64,000 bases of DNA from Blastococcus sp. HT6-30. GTDB taxonomy: Bacteria > Actinomycetota > Actinomycetes > Mycobacteriales > Geodermatophilaceae. Of the stretch, positions 8,151 through 16,973 are shown piece by piece. A program made the position numbers and the translations under genes. The notes below the pieces were generated by a model that ran no database searches, was not told where the DNA came from, and saw only the letters and a list, made by a program, of their open reading frames with translations. The first letter of the stretch is position 1; each line of letters begins with the position of its first letter. The stretch spans positions 3,244,001 to 3,308,000 of the forward strand of contig NZ_CP155792.1 of assembly GCF_039729015.1 (NCBI RefSeq), written 5' to 3'.

Positions 8151-8924
8151 TCAGGAGGTCGCGAGGAGGGTGGCCGCCGGGGCGATGGTCAGCAGGGTGC
8201 CCGCGAACACCAGGACGGCGAGCATCCAGGATCCCACGGGTTCGGTGCCCTGCCGCCGGCGCCACAGGTTGACCCCGCCCACCAAGCCGGTGACGGCGAG
8301 GGGGGCCAGGAAGACCGCCAGGTGCGGGACCATCTCCCAGAGGACTGTGGCGGCGAAGTAGATCCCCACCCCGGCCGCCAGGGCGATGACCAGCTCGCCG
8401 GCGAAGCGCAGCCAGGCCAGCGCGCTCTCCCGCGGCGTCGCGTCGAGGCTCCCGTCGTCGACCTCACCGGCGCGCACCACCGGGATCGGGCCGGTGGAGG
8501 CGACCCCGCCGGGGGCGGGCGCGGTCCGGGCCGCGGTACGCGTGGCCCGGCGGTGCCCGCCGGCCGCCTCGGCCGACCGGCGCAGCGAGGGCACCGGCGC
8601 CGACGGCTGGGGGACGCCGGGCTTGCGGTCGGGGCGCAGCCCGGGGATCGCGGCGGTCGCGGGGTCGGGCGCGCGCTCCGGGGCGCGGCTCCCGCGCGCC
8701 GGGGCCGCCGCCGGATCGGAGGACTGCAGGTCGCTGCGGCGCCGGCCGTAGCCGGCCCGGACGGCCGCCGCCGGGTCGTCGGCGCGCCGCTGGCGGATGC
8801 CGGTGTCGTCGTCGTCGACACGGCGCCGGCGGGCGGTGCGGGCGGCGGACTCGATGCCGGCCTCGCGGAGTATCTCGGCGAGCGAGCGCCCTCCCGTGTC
8901 CGGGTTCCAGTCCGGTTCGGCCAT
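8151..8924 (-). CDS. Conserved membrane protein with long disordered N-terminus
   Basis: 257 aa, family not recognised. The first ~165 residues are charged and Pro/Ala-rich with repeated RRR patches (cytoplasmic, disordered). Then come three or four membrane segments, about 175-255: FAGELVIALAAGVGIYFAAT, LAVFLAPLAVTGLVGGVNLW and SWMLAVLVFAGTLLTIAPAA. The start ATG overlaps the stop of the Ppx/GppA gene (TGATG), so the two form an operon. This pairing suggests a link with (p)ppGpp or polyphosphate metabolism, but nothing in the sequence shows it. Confidence 0.7.
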   Translation of the reverse strand: MAEPDWNPDTGGRSLAEILREAGIESAARTARRRRVDDDDTGIRQRRADDPAAAVRAGYGRRRSDLQSSDPAAAPARGSRAPERAPDPATAAIPGLRPDRKPGVPQPSAPVPSLRRSAEAAGGHRRATRTAARTAPAPGGVASTGPIPVVRAGEVDDGSLDATPRESALAWLRFAGELVIALAAGVGIYFAATVLWEMVPHLAVFLAPLAVTGLVGGVNLWRRRQGTEPVGSWMLAVLVFAGTLLTIAPAATLLATS

Positions 8925-9868
8925 CACACCCCTCCCAACGAGTCCAGCCTGCGCAGGATGACTCCCTCGCGCAGCGCCCACGGACAGATCCGCACGCACC
9001 GTACGTCGAGCGCACGTAGAGTCGCGGCAGCGACAACCGCCCCAGCGGGAACCTGGTGCGCGCGGTCGGGCGAGACCCCCCGGAGCTCGGCCAGCGCCGA
9101 GCTCTCGATCCGCGAGACGAAGCCGACCAGCTGCTCCAGCCCGTCGGCGGTGAGCTCCCGCGGGACCTGCAGCCCCGCCGAGTACGGGGCGGCCCCCGTC
9201 AGGCGGGCGAGGGTGCGGAAGGTCTTGCTGGTGGCTGCCACGAGGTCCGGCGTCCCGGCGCCGCGCAGCTTCTTCGCGGCCGGCTCGATCAGCCCCCTCG
9301 CGTAGGTGTTCAGGTCGTCCAGCGCCGCCAGGTCCGGCCGCCCGCCCCGCTGGGCCTCGGGCAGGAACCGCCGGGACATGCGACCGGCACCGAGCGGCAG
9401 GGACAGGGCGACGTCCGGCTCCTCGTCGACACCGCTGGCCAGCTCGAGCGATCCGCCGCCGATGTCGAGAACGAGCAGCCGTCCCGCACTCCAGCCGAAC
9501 CACCGGCGGACGGCGAGGAAGGTCAGCCGGGCCTCGTCCTCACCGCTCAGGACCTGCAGCTCGACGCCGGTCCGCTCGCGGATGCGGTGGAGCACCTCGA
9601 CGCCGTTGGCCGCATCCCGGATGGCCGATGTGACCATCGCGAGCAGCTCCTCGCAGCCCTGCTTCTCGGCCTGGTCGCAGGCGGCCTGCACCGCGCGCAG
9701 GAGCGCCTTCTCCCCCGCCTTGGACAGCAGGCCGTCATCCCCGATCTGCTCGGCGAGCCGCAGCAGCCAGCGGTCGTCGTGCATCGGCGTGGGGTGCGCC
9801 CCGCGATGGGCATCCACCACCAGCAGGTGCACCGTGTTCGATCCGACGTCCAGCACACCGAGCCGCAT
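8924..9868 (-). CDS. Ppx/GppA-family exopolyphosphatase / pppGpp phosphohydrolase
   Basis: 314 aa, actin/Hsp70-like ATPase fold. The phosphate-1 loop is LGVLDVGSNTVHLLVVD, the second is LVLDIGGGSLELA, and there is a basic C-terminal stretch AGAVVAAATLRAL. It is a single-module protein about 310 aa long, as for actinobacterial Ppx1/2. It hydrolyses terminal phosphate from polyphosphate or pppGpp; the two cannot be told apart here. It is first gene of a two-gene operon with the membrane protein. Confidence 0.93.
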   Translation of the reverse strand: MRLGVLDVGSNTVHLLVVDAHRGAHPTPMHDDRWLLRLAEQIGDDGLLSKAGEKALLRAVQAACDQAEKQGCEELLAMVTSAIRDAANGVEVLHRIRERTGVELQVLSGEDEARLTFLAVRRWFGWSAGRLLVLDIGGGSLELASGVDEEPDVALSLPLGAGRMSRRFLPEAQRGGRPDLAALDDLNTYARGLIEPAAKKLRGAGTPDLVAATSKTFRTLARLTGAAPYSAGLQVPRELTADGLEQLVGFVSRIESSALAELRGVSPDRAHQVPAGAVVAAATLRALDVRCVRICPWALREGVILRRLDSLGGV

Positions 9869-9957
9869 GGGCCGATTCTGCCGGACGGCCGCCTGGAAGG
9901 TTCCACCGCGAGCTTGCGAGCGGAGGGGGCAGGCAGTCCTTTCACTAGACTGGCCCG

Positions 9958-10776
9958 GTGCCCGACGTCGCCCCCGAGGAGGTCGGACCGGACTTCCCCC
10001 GGGAGTGGGTGGAGTTCCCCGACCCCGAGGATCCCGAGCACCTCGTCCGCGCCGACCTCACCTGGCTGACGTCGGCCTGGACGTGCGTCTTCGGCCGGGG
10101 CTGCGCCGGCGTCGTGGCGGGCCGGCCCGACGACGGGTGCTGCAGCCACGGCGCGTTCTTCACCGACGAGGACGACCTGCTCCGGGTGACCGCGGCGGTC
10201 GCGGACCTGACCGACGAGGACTGGCAGCTCGCCCCGGCCGGCCGCGGCGCGTGGACCGAGGAGGACGACGCCGACGACGGCGACGGCGCCGAGCCCGTGC
10301 GGTCGCTGCGCACCCGCGTCATCGACGGCGCCTGCGTGTTCCTCAACCGGCCCGGTTTCGCCGGCGGCAGCGGCTGCGCCCTGCACCGCATGGCGGTGCG
10401 CACCGGGCTGCACCCGCTCACGACCAAGCCCGACGTCTGCTGGCAGCTGCCGGTGCGCCGGGAACAGGAGCACGTCGACCGCCCCGACGGGACCCGGGTG
10501 CTGGTCTCGACCATCGGGGAGTTCGACCGCCGCGGCTGGGGCCCGGGCGGGCACGACCTGCACTGGTGGTGCACCGGTTCACCGACGGCGCACGTCTCCC
10601 CCGAGCCGCTGGTGCTCACCTACGCCGCGGAGCTGACCGCGCTGCTCGGCGCCCCGGCGTACGAGGAACTACGCCGGCTGACCGAGGCCCGCCTCGACCA
10701 GGGCCTGATCGCGCCGCACCCCGCCAGCCCGCGGCCGGTGCCCGTCGAGCTGCACCGGCGTCGTCCCGGCAGCTGA
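9958..10776 (+). CDS. Cysteine-rich conserved protein, probable metal-binding
   Basis: 272 aa, family not named with certainty. It has cysteines at [32 protein letters not shown] and WWCTG, i.e. eight in the first 205 residues, reminiscent of YkgJ/UPF0153-type cysteine-cluster proteins. There are no membrane segments. A block of '[10 protein letters not shown]' separates two halves. The gene looks leaderless: TAGACT (9946-9951) lies six bases before the GTG start. Its 3' end is overlapped by the remnant AraC-type gene on the other strand. It could bind zinc or an iron-sulfur cluster. Confidence 0.75.
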   Translation: MPDVAPEEVGPDFPREWVEFPDPEDPEHLVRADLTWLTSAWTCVFGRGCAGVVAGRPDDGCCSHGAFFTDEDDLLRVTAAVADLTDEDWQLAPAGRGAWTEEDDADDGDGAEPVRSLRTRVIDGACVFLNRPGFAGGSGCALHRMAVRTGLHPLTTKPDVCWQLPVRREQEHVDRPDGTRVLVSTIGEFDRRGWGPGGHDLHWWCTGSPTAHVSPEPLVLTYAAELTALLGAPAYEELRRLTEARLDQGLIAPHPASPRPVPVELHRRRPGS

Positions 10777-11214
10777 GGCCGCGGCCGACCGGAAGGTCTG
10801 CCGGTAGGCCCGCGGGGAGACGCCGCGCCGGCGGGTGAACTGCTCGCGCAGCCCGGCCGCGGTGCCGAACCCGACCAGCCGGGCGATCTCCTCGATCGAG
10901 GCGTCGCTGTTCTCCAGCAGCTCCTCGGCCGCCGCGAGGCGCTGACCCAGCAGCCAGGCGTGCGGCGTGGTGCCCGTGGTCGCCTTGAACCGGCGGGCGA
11001 AGCTCCGGGAGCTCATCAGGGCGCGACGAGCGAGATCGTCCACGCTGATCTCCTCGGCCAGGTGCGCCGCGGCCCAGTCCAGGACCGCCCCCAGGAGGTC
11101 GTCGCGGCAGGTGGGCACGGGCGCGTCGATGAACTGCGCCTGACCGCCGTCGCGGTGCGACGGGACGACCATCTCCCGGGCGAGGGCGTTCGCCGCGGCC
11201 GCGCGTGGGCTGCC
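10669..11214 (-). pseudogene. Remnant of a GlxA-type AraC-family regulator lacking its DJ-1 domain
   Basis: The intact part (about 140 aa) holds the linker AREMVVPSHRDGGQAQF and a complete AraC DNA-binding domain with two helix-turn-helix units (ISVDDLARRALMSSRSFARR and IEEIARLVGFGTAAGLREQF, ending SPRAYRQTFR). In GlxA/FtrA-type regulators this is preceded by a ~170-residue DJ-1/PfpI domain, which is missing; similarity starts abruptly near 11,206. The 3' end runs 108 bp into the coding sequence of the upstream convergent gene before a stop. It is probably broken, although a product starting at ATG 11172 could still bind DNA. Confidence 0.65.
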
Positions 11215-11324
11215 CCGCCTGCGGGGCGGTCCACGTCTACCGCACCGGACGCCGCTGGGAGGCGATCCGGGCCGCCATGGCGGCGGCCGCTCCTCAGCAG
11301 GCGAGAGAGCTCGCCCGCGCCTAG
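11205..11324 (+). pseudogene. C-terminal fragment of a zinc-ribbon-like protein
   Basis: Frame ending at TAG 11322-11324 reads GCPACGAVHVYRTGRRWEAI and then RAAMAAAAPQQARELARA. This is a protein-like tail with a CPxCG knuckle, unlike shadow frames in this DNA. There is no ribosome-binding site or credible start. Its left end coincides, within a few bases, with the point where the AraC-type gene loses its N-terminus. Read as the tail of a lost gene. Confidence 0.4.
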
Positions 11325-11334
11325 CATCGAACAC

Positions 11335-11526
11335 ATGAGCGAAGCGAACTCCGCCGACCAGACCACCGAGAAGGACCCCGACACCTGGGTCACCGGCGAC
11401 GAGCCGGCCACGGGAGCGCAGAAGAGCTACCTGGAGACCCTGGCCCGGGGCACCGACGAGGAGGTCCCCGAGGACCTGTCGAAGGCCGACGCGTCGAAGA
11501 AGATCGACGAGCTGAAGAACGACTGA
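11335..11526 (+). CDS. DUF3072 family small protein
   Basis: 63 aa, acidic, with the DUF3072 hallmark 'TGAQKSYLETLARGTDEEVP' followed by LSKADASKKIDELK. Function unknown for the family; the C-terminal helix resembles SAP-like helical pairs. Start ATG 11335. A strong hairpin follows about 20 bp downstream, so it is probably monocistronic. Confidence 0.85.
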   Translation: MSEANSADQTTEKDPDTWVTGDEPATGAQKSYLETLARGTDEEVPEDLSKADASKKIDELKND

Positions 11527-11546
11527 AGAAGCAGAAGGCCCTCGGC

Positions 11547-11572
11547 GACGGGCCCGTTCCCCCGGGCCCGTC
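11547..11572 (+). terminator. Hairpin terminator of the DUF3072 gene
   Basis: Perfect 10-bp stem GACGGGCCCG / CGGGCCCGTC with a 6-nt loop, about 20 bp after the DUF3072 stop. The 130 bp beyond it up to regX3 contain nothing recognised. Confidence 0.65.
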
Positions 11573-11703
11573 CCGGATCCGACCCCGAGCGTGCCGGGGG
11601 GTGGGGATGACGGGGTCCTCCTTCGAGGCCTCGCCCATGGCCCGACTCCGCGCCCCGGCCCGCTCCCCGCTCGTTCCTCGTTGCGATGCTCCCGAGGCTG
11701 TCG

Positions 11704-12390
11704 TCAGGCCTCGAGCTTGTAGCCCAGGCCCCGCACCGTGAGCAGGTACTTCGGGTTCGCGGGGTCGGGCTCGAGCTTGGCCCGCAGCCGCTTCACGTGG
11801 ACGTCGAGGGTCTTGGTGTCGCCGACGTAGTCCGAGCCCCAGACGCGGTCGATCAGCTGCGCACGCGTGAGCACCCGCCCGGCGTTGCGCAGCAGGAACT
11901 CGAGCAGGTCGAACTCCTTGAGGGGCAGCGCCACCTGCTCGCCGTCCACGGCGACCACGTGCCGCTCGACGTCCATCCGGACCGGGCCTGCGGCCAGCAC
12001 GCCCTCCACCGGAGCCGCGTCGGCCACCTCCCCGCGGCGGCGCAGCACCGCGCGGATGCGGGCGACGAGCTCGCGCGCCGAGTACGGCTTGGTGACGTAG
12101 TCGTCGGCCCCCAGCTCCAGGCCGACGACCTTGTCGATCTCGGCGTCCTTGGCGGTGAGCATGATGATCGGCACGTTGCCGCGGGCCCGCAGCGCCCGGC
12201 ACACCTCGGTGCCCGGCAGGCCGGGGAGCATCAGGTCGAGGAGCACGATGTCGGCCCCGCCGCGGTCGTACTCGGCCAGGGCGTCGGGCCCGGTGGCGGC
12301 CACGACGGTCTCGTACCCCTCCCGGCGGAGCATGTAGGACAACGCGTCGGAGAAGGACTCCTCGTCCTCGACGACCAGGACACGGCTCAT
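11704..12390 (-). CDS. regX3: OmpR-family response regulator RegX3
   Basis: 228 aa. Receiver domain with phosphoacceptor Asp52 (IVLLDLMLPGLPG) and Lys in VTKPYSA. Winged-helix output domain with EFDLLEFLLRNAGRVLTRAQ and VDVHVKRLRAKLEPDP. Sequence and position (with SenX3, PhoU, GpmA and MshA) identify RegX3, the phosphate-starvation regulator of mycobacteria, equivalent to Streptomyces PhoP. The start codon overlaps the senX3 stop by 4 bp. The GTTCACC repeats near phoU, phoX, the nuclease gene and pstS are its likely targets. Confidence 0.92.
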   Translation of the reverse strand: MSRVLVVEDEESFSDALSYMLRREGYETVVAATGPDALAEYDRGGADIVLLDLMLPGLPGTEVCRALRARGNVPIIMLTAKDAEIDKVVGLELGADDYVTKPYSARELVARIRAVLRRRGEVADAAPVEGVLAAGPVRMDVERHVVAVDGEQVALPLKEFDLLEFLLRNAGRVLTRAQLIDRVWGSDYVGDTKTLDVHVKRLRAKLEPDPANPKYLLTVRGLGYKLEA

Positions 12391-13592
12391 GAACGCTCGG
12401 TCTCCAGACTCTGGGGGGCGGGAACGGCGGACGGCTCCGCCGCCGGGTGGTCGGCCGGGCCGGCGAGCGGGATCCGCAGGGTGAAGGTCGAGCCCAGCCC
12501 CTCCTCGCTCCAGACGGTCACCGAACCACCGTGGTTGCTCGCGACGTGCTTGACGATGGCCAGTCCCAGCCCGGTTCCCCCGGTGCTGCTGGCCCGGGAC
12601 TGGTCCACCCGGTAGAAGCGTTCGAACACCCGGTGCCGGTCCGCGCGCGGGATGCCGATGCCGCTGTCGGTGACGGCGATCTCCGCGAAGCCCGACCGGG
12701 CCCGGGCGGCGACGGCGACCCGGCTGCTGCCCGTGCTGTAGGCGACCGCGTTGGCGAGCAGGTTCGTCACCGCGGTCACCAGCTGGCTCTCCACGCCGCG
12801 CACGACGAGATCGGGCTGGCCACCGAGCACGATCTCCAGCTGCTTGGCGCGGGCCGCCGTCCGGGTGCGGTCCACCGCCTCGGAGAGCACCCGGTCCACC
12901 TCCACCGGCACCAGCTCGGGCAGCGGCTCACCGCCCTGGAGCCGGGACAGGTCGATCAGCTCGCGCACCAGCCGGCCGAGCCGGTCGGCCTCGTGGGCGA
13001 TGCGCGCGGCGAACCGCTGCACCGCCTCGGGATCGTCGGCCGCGCCCTCGATCGCCTCGGCCAGCAGCGCCAGGGCGCCGACCGGCGTCTTGAGCTCGTG
13101 GCCCACGTTGGCGACGAAGTCGCGGCGGACCGCCTCCACCCGCCGCGCCTCGGTGACGTCCTGGAGGACCAGCGCCACCGGGCCGGGCGGGGCCACGGCG
13201 CCGCTGTCCAGGCGGACCCCGTGCACCCCGACCAGGCGCGGACCGGCGCCGACCAGGTCACCGGGTAACCGGACGTCGGCGCGCCGGGTACCCCCGCTGC
13301 GCACCGTGCGGGCCAGCGCGAGCAGGTCCGGGACGAGCAGCCGGGTGCCGCGGACGACGCCCAGGGCCCGGGCGGCGGGGTTGGCCAGCAGAACGGCGTC
13401 GTCGATGCCGACGACCACGACCGCGGGATCCATCAGGTCCACCAGGCGCCGCGCCAGCGCAGCCTCGGGCGGCGGCACGGCCGCGCCGTCGAGGGCGCGT
13501 CGACCCAGATCCGGACGGGAACGGATGATGACTGTGGCGGCCACCACCCCACCCAGGAGGAGGCCGACCACCAGGGCGACCAGTGGGCTCAC
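12387..13592 (-). CDS. senX3: Sensor histidine kinase SenX3
   Basis: 401 aa. One clear N-terminal membrane segment (residues ~3-23), a PAS-like region (about 45-150), then the dimerisation/phosphoacceptor helix FVANVGHELKTP with His165, and an HATPase domain with N box, DSGIGIPRADR and TGGTGLGLAIVKH. It senses phosphate status through the Pst/PhoU system in related bacteria and phosphorylates RegX3. The GTG start is preceded by TACCAT and 7 bases, i.e. apparently leaderless. Confidence 0.92.
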   Translation of the reverse strand: MSPLVALVVGLLLGGVVAATVIIRSRPDLGRRALDGAAVPPPEAALARRLVDLMDPAVVVVGIDDAVLLANPAARALGVVRGTRLLVPDLLALARTVRSGGTRRADVRLPGDLVGAGPRLVGVHGVRLDSGAVAPPGPVALVLQDVTEARRVEAVRRDFVANVGHELKTPVGALALLAEAIEGAADDPEAVQRFAARIAHEADRLGRLVRELIDLSRLQGGEPLPELVPVEVDRVLSEAVDRTRTAARAKQLEIVLGGQPDLVVRGVESQLVTAVTNLLANAVAYSTGSSRVAVAARARSGFAEIAVTDSGIGIPRADRHRVFERFYRVDQSRASSTGGTGLGLAIVKHVASNHGGSVTVWSEEGLGSTFTLRIPLAGPADHPAAEPSAVPAPQSLETERS

Positions 13593-13641
13593 GGCCCAGA
13601 TGGTAGGTGGGCCGACGCCGGTGAACAGCCATCGGCAACAG

Positions 13642-13730
13642 GTTCACCGCGCCGACGGGTCACTGTTCACCGCGCGGGGGGCAGACGTTCACCCCGCGGC
13701 GACCGGACCGGCCCTCGCTCCGCCTACTGT
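13642..13730 (+). promoter_or_regulatory. PHO-box promoter of phoU
   Basis: Three exact GTTCACC half-sites at 13642-13648, 13665-13671 and 13687-13693 (spaced 23 and 22 bp, two helical turns). After 31 bases comes TACTGT (13725-13730) as a -10 box, giving a start of transcription near 13737 and a 23-nt leader to the phoU GTG. An inverted GGTGAAC sits at 13620-13626 near the senX3 promoter, which could allow feedback on the kinase operon. Confidence 0.75.
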
Positions 13731-13759
13731 CGGTGGGGGATCACGATGAGAGGACGACC

Positions 13760-14425
13760 GTGCGGGACAGCTACCACGAGGAACTCGACGACATCAACGC
13801 CTGCCTGGTGGAGATGGCCAACTCCGTGGGCTCGCAGATGAGCACCGCCACGACAGCGCTCCTCGACGCCGACGTCGCCCTGGCCGACCTGGTGATCGCC
13901 GGCGACGACCAGATCGATGCCACCCGCGAGAGCATCGAGCAGCGCACGTTCACCCTGCTCGCGCGCCAGCAGCCGGTGGCCGGCGACCTGCGCACCATCA
14001 CGGCGGCCATGCGGATCGTCGCCGACCTCGAGCGCATGGGCGACCTGGCGGCGCACATCGCCAAGGTCGCCCGGATGCGGTTCCCCGACCACGCGGTCCC
14101 GCAGGAGGTCCGTCCGGCCTTCCTCGAGGCCGGCAACGTGGCCGAGCTGCTCATCACGAAGACTGCGACGGTCATCGCCAAGCGGGACGTCGAGGCGGCG
14201 CGGGAGCTGGAGACCGACGACGACGCGATGGACCAGATCCACCGCGGCTTGTTCCGGCAGCTGCTGAGCGAGACCTGGCCCCACGGCATCGAGACGGCCA
14301 TCGACATCACGCTGCTCGGCCGCTACTACGAGCGCTTCGCCGACCACGCGGTCAGCGTCGCCCGCCGGGTCGTCTACCTGGTCACCGGCGAGCGCTGGGA
14401 GTCCGAGGTCACCGGCAAGGCCTGA
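13760..14425 (+). CDS. phoU: Phosphate signalling protein PhoU
   Basis: 221 aa, two PhoU helical-bundle repeats. Metal-binding acidic patches are visible: 'ADLERMGDLAAHIAKVA' in the first repeat and 'GRYYERFADHAVSVARRV' in the second. In the family it links the Pst transporter to the sensor kinase and keeps the response off when phosphate is plentiful. Start GTG 13760 has AGAGGA upstream. It is transcribed divergently from senX3-regX3 behind GTTCACC repeats. Confidence 0.93.
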   Translation: MRDSYHEELDDINACLVEMANSVGSQMSTATTALLDADVALADLVIAGDDQIDATRESIEQRTFTLLARQQPVAGDLRTITAAMRIVADLERMGDLAAHIAKVARMRFPDHAVPQEVRPAFLEAGNVAELLITKTATVIAKRDVEAARELETDDDAMDQIHRGLFRQLLSETWPHGIETAIDITLLGRYYERFADHAVSVARRVVYLVTGERWESEVTGKA

Positions 14426-14430
14426 TCCGG

Positions 14431-14461
14431 GTGAACGGGGCCCCGCGCGGGCCCCGTTCAC
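14431..14461. terminator. Bidirectional terminator between phoU and gpmA
   Basis: Perfect 13-bp inverted repeat with a 5-nt loop (GTGAACGGGGCCC, CGCGC, then the complement), just after the phoU stop and 28 bp before the end of the convergent gpmA. It can serve both genes. Confidence 0.8.
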
Positions 14462-14488
14462 GAGGGCGCCCGGACGGGCACCGGGCTC

Positions 14489-15256
14489 CTACTTCTTGCC
14501 CTGGTTCTTGACCGCCTCGATGGCGGCCGCGGCCGCCTCGGGGTCGAGGTACTCCCCACCGGGCGTGGTCGGGCGCAGGTCGGCGTCGAGGTCGTAGCGC
14601 AGCGGCACCCCGGTGGGGATGTTCAGGCCCACGACGTCGTCCTCGCTCATGCCGTCGAGGTGCTTGACCAGCGCGCGCAGGCTGTTGCCGTGCGCCGCGA
14701 CCAGCACGGTCCTGCCCAGGCGCAGGTCCGGCACGATCGCGTCGTACCAGTAGGGCAGCATCCGGACGACGACGTCGGCCAGGCACTCGGTGGCCGGGCG
14801 CGCCTCCGGCGGCAGGAACGAGTAGCGGTCGTCGCCGTCCTGCGAGAACTCGCTGCCCGGCTCGATCGGGGGCGGCGGGGTGTCGTAGGACCGGCGCCAC
14901 GTCATGAACTGCTCCTCGCCGTACTCGGCGAGGGTGGCGGCCTTGTCCTTGCCCTGGAGCGCGCCGTAGTGGCGCTCGTTGAGCCGCCAGGAGCGCTTGA
15001 CCGGGATCCACTGCCGGTCGGCCTCGTGCAGGGCCAGCTCGGCGGTCATGATCGCCCGCCGGAGCAGCGAGGTGTGCGAGACGTCGGGCAGCAGCCCGTG
15101 CTCGGCGAGGAGCTGCCCGCTGCGGGCGGCCTCGGCCCGGCCCTTCTCCGACAGCGGGACGTCCACCCAGCCGGTGAAGAGGTTGGCCTTGTTCCACTCG
15201 CTCTCGCCGTGGCGGAGCAGCACCAGGGTTCCGGGGGAAGTCGTCACGTCGATCAT
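14489..15256 (-). CDS. gpmA: 2,3-bisphosphoglycerate-dependent phosphoglycerate mutase
   Basis: 255 aa glycolytic enzyme interconverting 3- and 2-phosphoglycerate. Phosphohistidine motif [12 protein letters not shown] near residue 15, [20 protein letters not shown] and [13 protein letters not shown] with the second catalytic His. Standard length. ATG 15256 gives a few residues more than the family norm; GTG 15244 is an alternative. The position beside senX3-regX3 and mshA is conserved in actinobacteria. Confidence 0.96.
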   Translation of the reverse strand: MIDVTTSPGTLVLLRHGESEWNKANLFTGWVDVPLSEKGRAEAARSGQLLAEHGLLPDVSHTSLLRRAIMTAELALHEADRQWIPVKRSWRLNERHYGALQGKDKAATLAEYGEEQFMTWRRSYDTPPPPIEPGSEFSQDGDDRYSFLPPEARPATECLADVVVRMLPYWYDAIVPDLRLGRTVLVAAHGNSLRALVKHLDGMSEDDVVGLNIPTGVPLRYDLDADLRPTTPGGEYLDPEAAAAAIEAVKNQGKK

Positions 15257-15380
15257 CCTGCCCGACGCCGCCCACGTGGGCAGCGGGGCCGTCGGGCGAG
15301 GGCCCGCGTCCGCTCACCGTCGCCTCCCCGCCCGGGTACGGGTCGGCTCCGCAGCAGGGCGGCCAGCACCGCCTGTCGAG

Positions 15381-16973
15381 TCACTGCGTGACCGAGGACA
15401 TGCGCTCTCGCCGGCCCGGCAGCCAGACCAGCACGACCACCGCCGCCACCAGGGTCGCGGCCGCCGTGCCGATCGCGGTCACGTGCATCGCGGTGACGAA
15501 GGCCTCCCGCGCCGGCTCCACGACCGCCGCGGCGGCCGCGGCCTCCTCCGGCGTGCCCTCGGCCTGCGCCCGGCTCACCGCCTCGAGCGTGGCCACGATC
15601 GAGTGGCGGGCGTCGTCGCGTGTGCCGGCGGGCAGCCCGTCGGCCGCGGACCCGAGCTGCGCGGAGTAGGTGGCGGCGAGCAGCGAGCCGAGGATCGCGA
15701 CACCGAGGGCCCCGCCCACCTGGCGCACCGAGTTGTTGACCGCCGCCCCGGCGCCGGCCTTCTCCCTGGGGACGACGGACATGATCGACTCGGTCGCGGG
15801 CGCCATGACCGCCCCCATGCCCACGCCCTGCACCGAGAGCACGGTCAGCAGCAGCCACACCGGGGACGTGAGGTCGAGCAGCTGCACCCCGGCGAAGGAC
15901 AGCGCGATCAGCAGGAATCCCGTGGCGCAGACGGCCTTGGCACCGAAGCGCTCGGCCAGCCCGGAGCTGCGCGGGGCCATGAGCGCCATGCCGAGCGCGA
16001 CCGGGATGAGGGCCGCCCCGCTCTGCAGCGGCGAGTAGCCGCGCACGCCCTGCAGGTAGAAGACCAGGTAGAACGTGGCGCCGAGCAGAGCGAAGAAGTT
16101 CAGCCCCAGGGCCCCGGCGGCCGCGGAGAACGCCGGGTTGCGGAACAGCGAGACGTCCAGCGCCGGGTGGGCGGACCGCCGCTGCAGCCACACGAAGAGC
16201 ACCAGCAGGACCACGCCGCCGACCAGCGGCACCAGCACGCCGGGCGTCGTCCAGCCCTCACCACCGCCGCCCCGGATGATGCCGAACACCAGCCCGGCGA
16301 GCGCCACGATCGACAGCAGCACGCCGGGCACGTCCAGGCGGCCGGGGTTCGGGTCCCGGGACTCGGGGACCACGGTGAGCACGGCCACGATCCCCAGGAC
16401 CGCGACGGGGACGCCGACGAGGAAGACCGCGCCCCACCAGAAGTGCTCCAGGACGGCGCCACCGGCCAGCGGCCCACCGGCGACCGCGATCCCGGCGGTG
16501 CCGGCCCAGATCCCGATGGCCCGGCCGCGCTCCCGGGCCGGGAAGACGTTGGTGATGACGGCGAGCGTCGTGGGCTGGACGGCCGCCCCGCCGATGCCCA
16601 TGACCGCCCGCCACGCGATGAGCTCCAGCGCGGTGTCGCTGAACGCGGCGAGCACCGAGCCGACGGCGAAGATGCTCAGGCCGATCAGCAGCACCCGCCG
16701 GCGGCCGATCCGGTCGCCGATCACCCCCCACGAGAACAGCAGCCCCGCGAACACGAGGATGTAGGCGTCCACGGCCCACTGGAGCTCGCCCTGGGTGGCG
16801 TCCAGCTCCCGCTGCAGGGTCGGGATGGCGACGTTGAGGATCGTGTTCCCCATGATCACCACGAGCAGGCAGACGGTCATGGTGGCCAGCACCCACCACC
16901 GCCGGTCGTAGCCGGCGCCGGTCTCCTCGCCGGGTGCCACGGCGCCCGGCTGCGACTTGTCCGTCGCCGTCAC
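15381..16973 (-). CDS. MFS transporter, DHA2 (14-helix) drug exporter family
   Basis: 530 aa with about 14 hydrophobic segments. Carries the family loop GDRIGRRRVLLIGLSIFA after helix 2 and the helix-5 patch GTAGIAVAGGPLAGG. It resembles EmrB/QacA exporters driven by the proton gradient. Its GTG start overlaps the stop of the YbjN-like gene by 4 bp, so it is part of the mshA operon. The substrate is unknown. The long frame extending to 18089 in the same register is not coding. Confidence 0.9.
   Translation of the reverse strand: MTATDKSQPGAVAPGEETGAGYDRRWWVLATMTVCLLVVIMGNTILNVAIPTLQRELDATQGELQWAVDAYILVFAGLLFSWGVIGDRIGRRRVLLIGLSIFAVGSVLAAFSDTALELIAWRAVMGIGGAAVQPTTLAVITNVFPARERGRAIGIWAGTAGIAVAGGPLAGGAVLEHFWWGAVFLVGVPVAVLGIVAVLTVVPESRDPNPGRLDVPGVLLSIVALAGLVFGIIRGGGGEGWTTPGVLVPLVGGVVLLVLFVWLQRRSAHPALDVSLFRNPAFSAAAGALGLNFFALLGATFYLVFYLQGVRGYSPLQSGAALIPVALGMALMAPRSSGLAERFGAKAVCATGFLLIALSFAGVQLLDLTSPVWLLLTVLSVQGVGMGAVMAPATESIMSVVPREKAGAGAAVNNSVRQVGGALGVAILGSLLAATYSAQLGSAADGLPAGTRDDARHSIVATLEAVSRAQAEGTPEEAAAAAAVVEPAREAFVTAMHVTAIGTAAATLVAAVVVLVWLPGRRERMSSVTQ

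Noticed and set aside
14431-14461. GTGAAC/GTTCAC at the end of phoU as a regulator site
   Set aside because: It is part of a perfect 13-bp hairpin between two convergent stops, better explained as a terminator.
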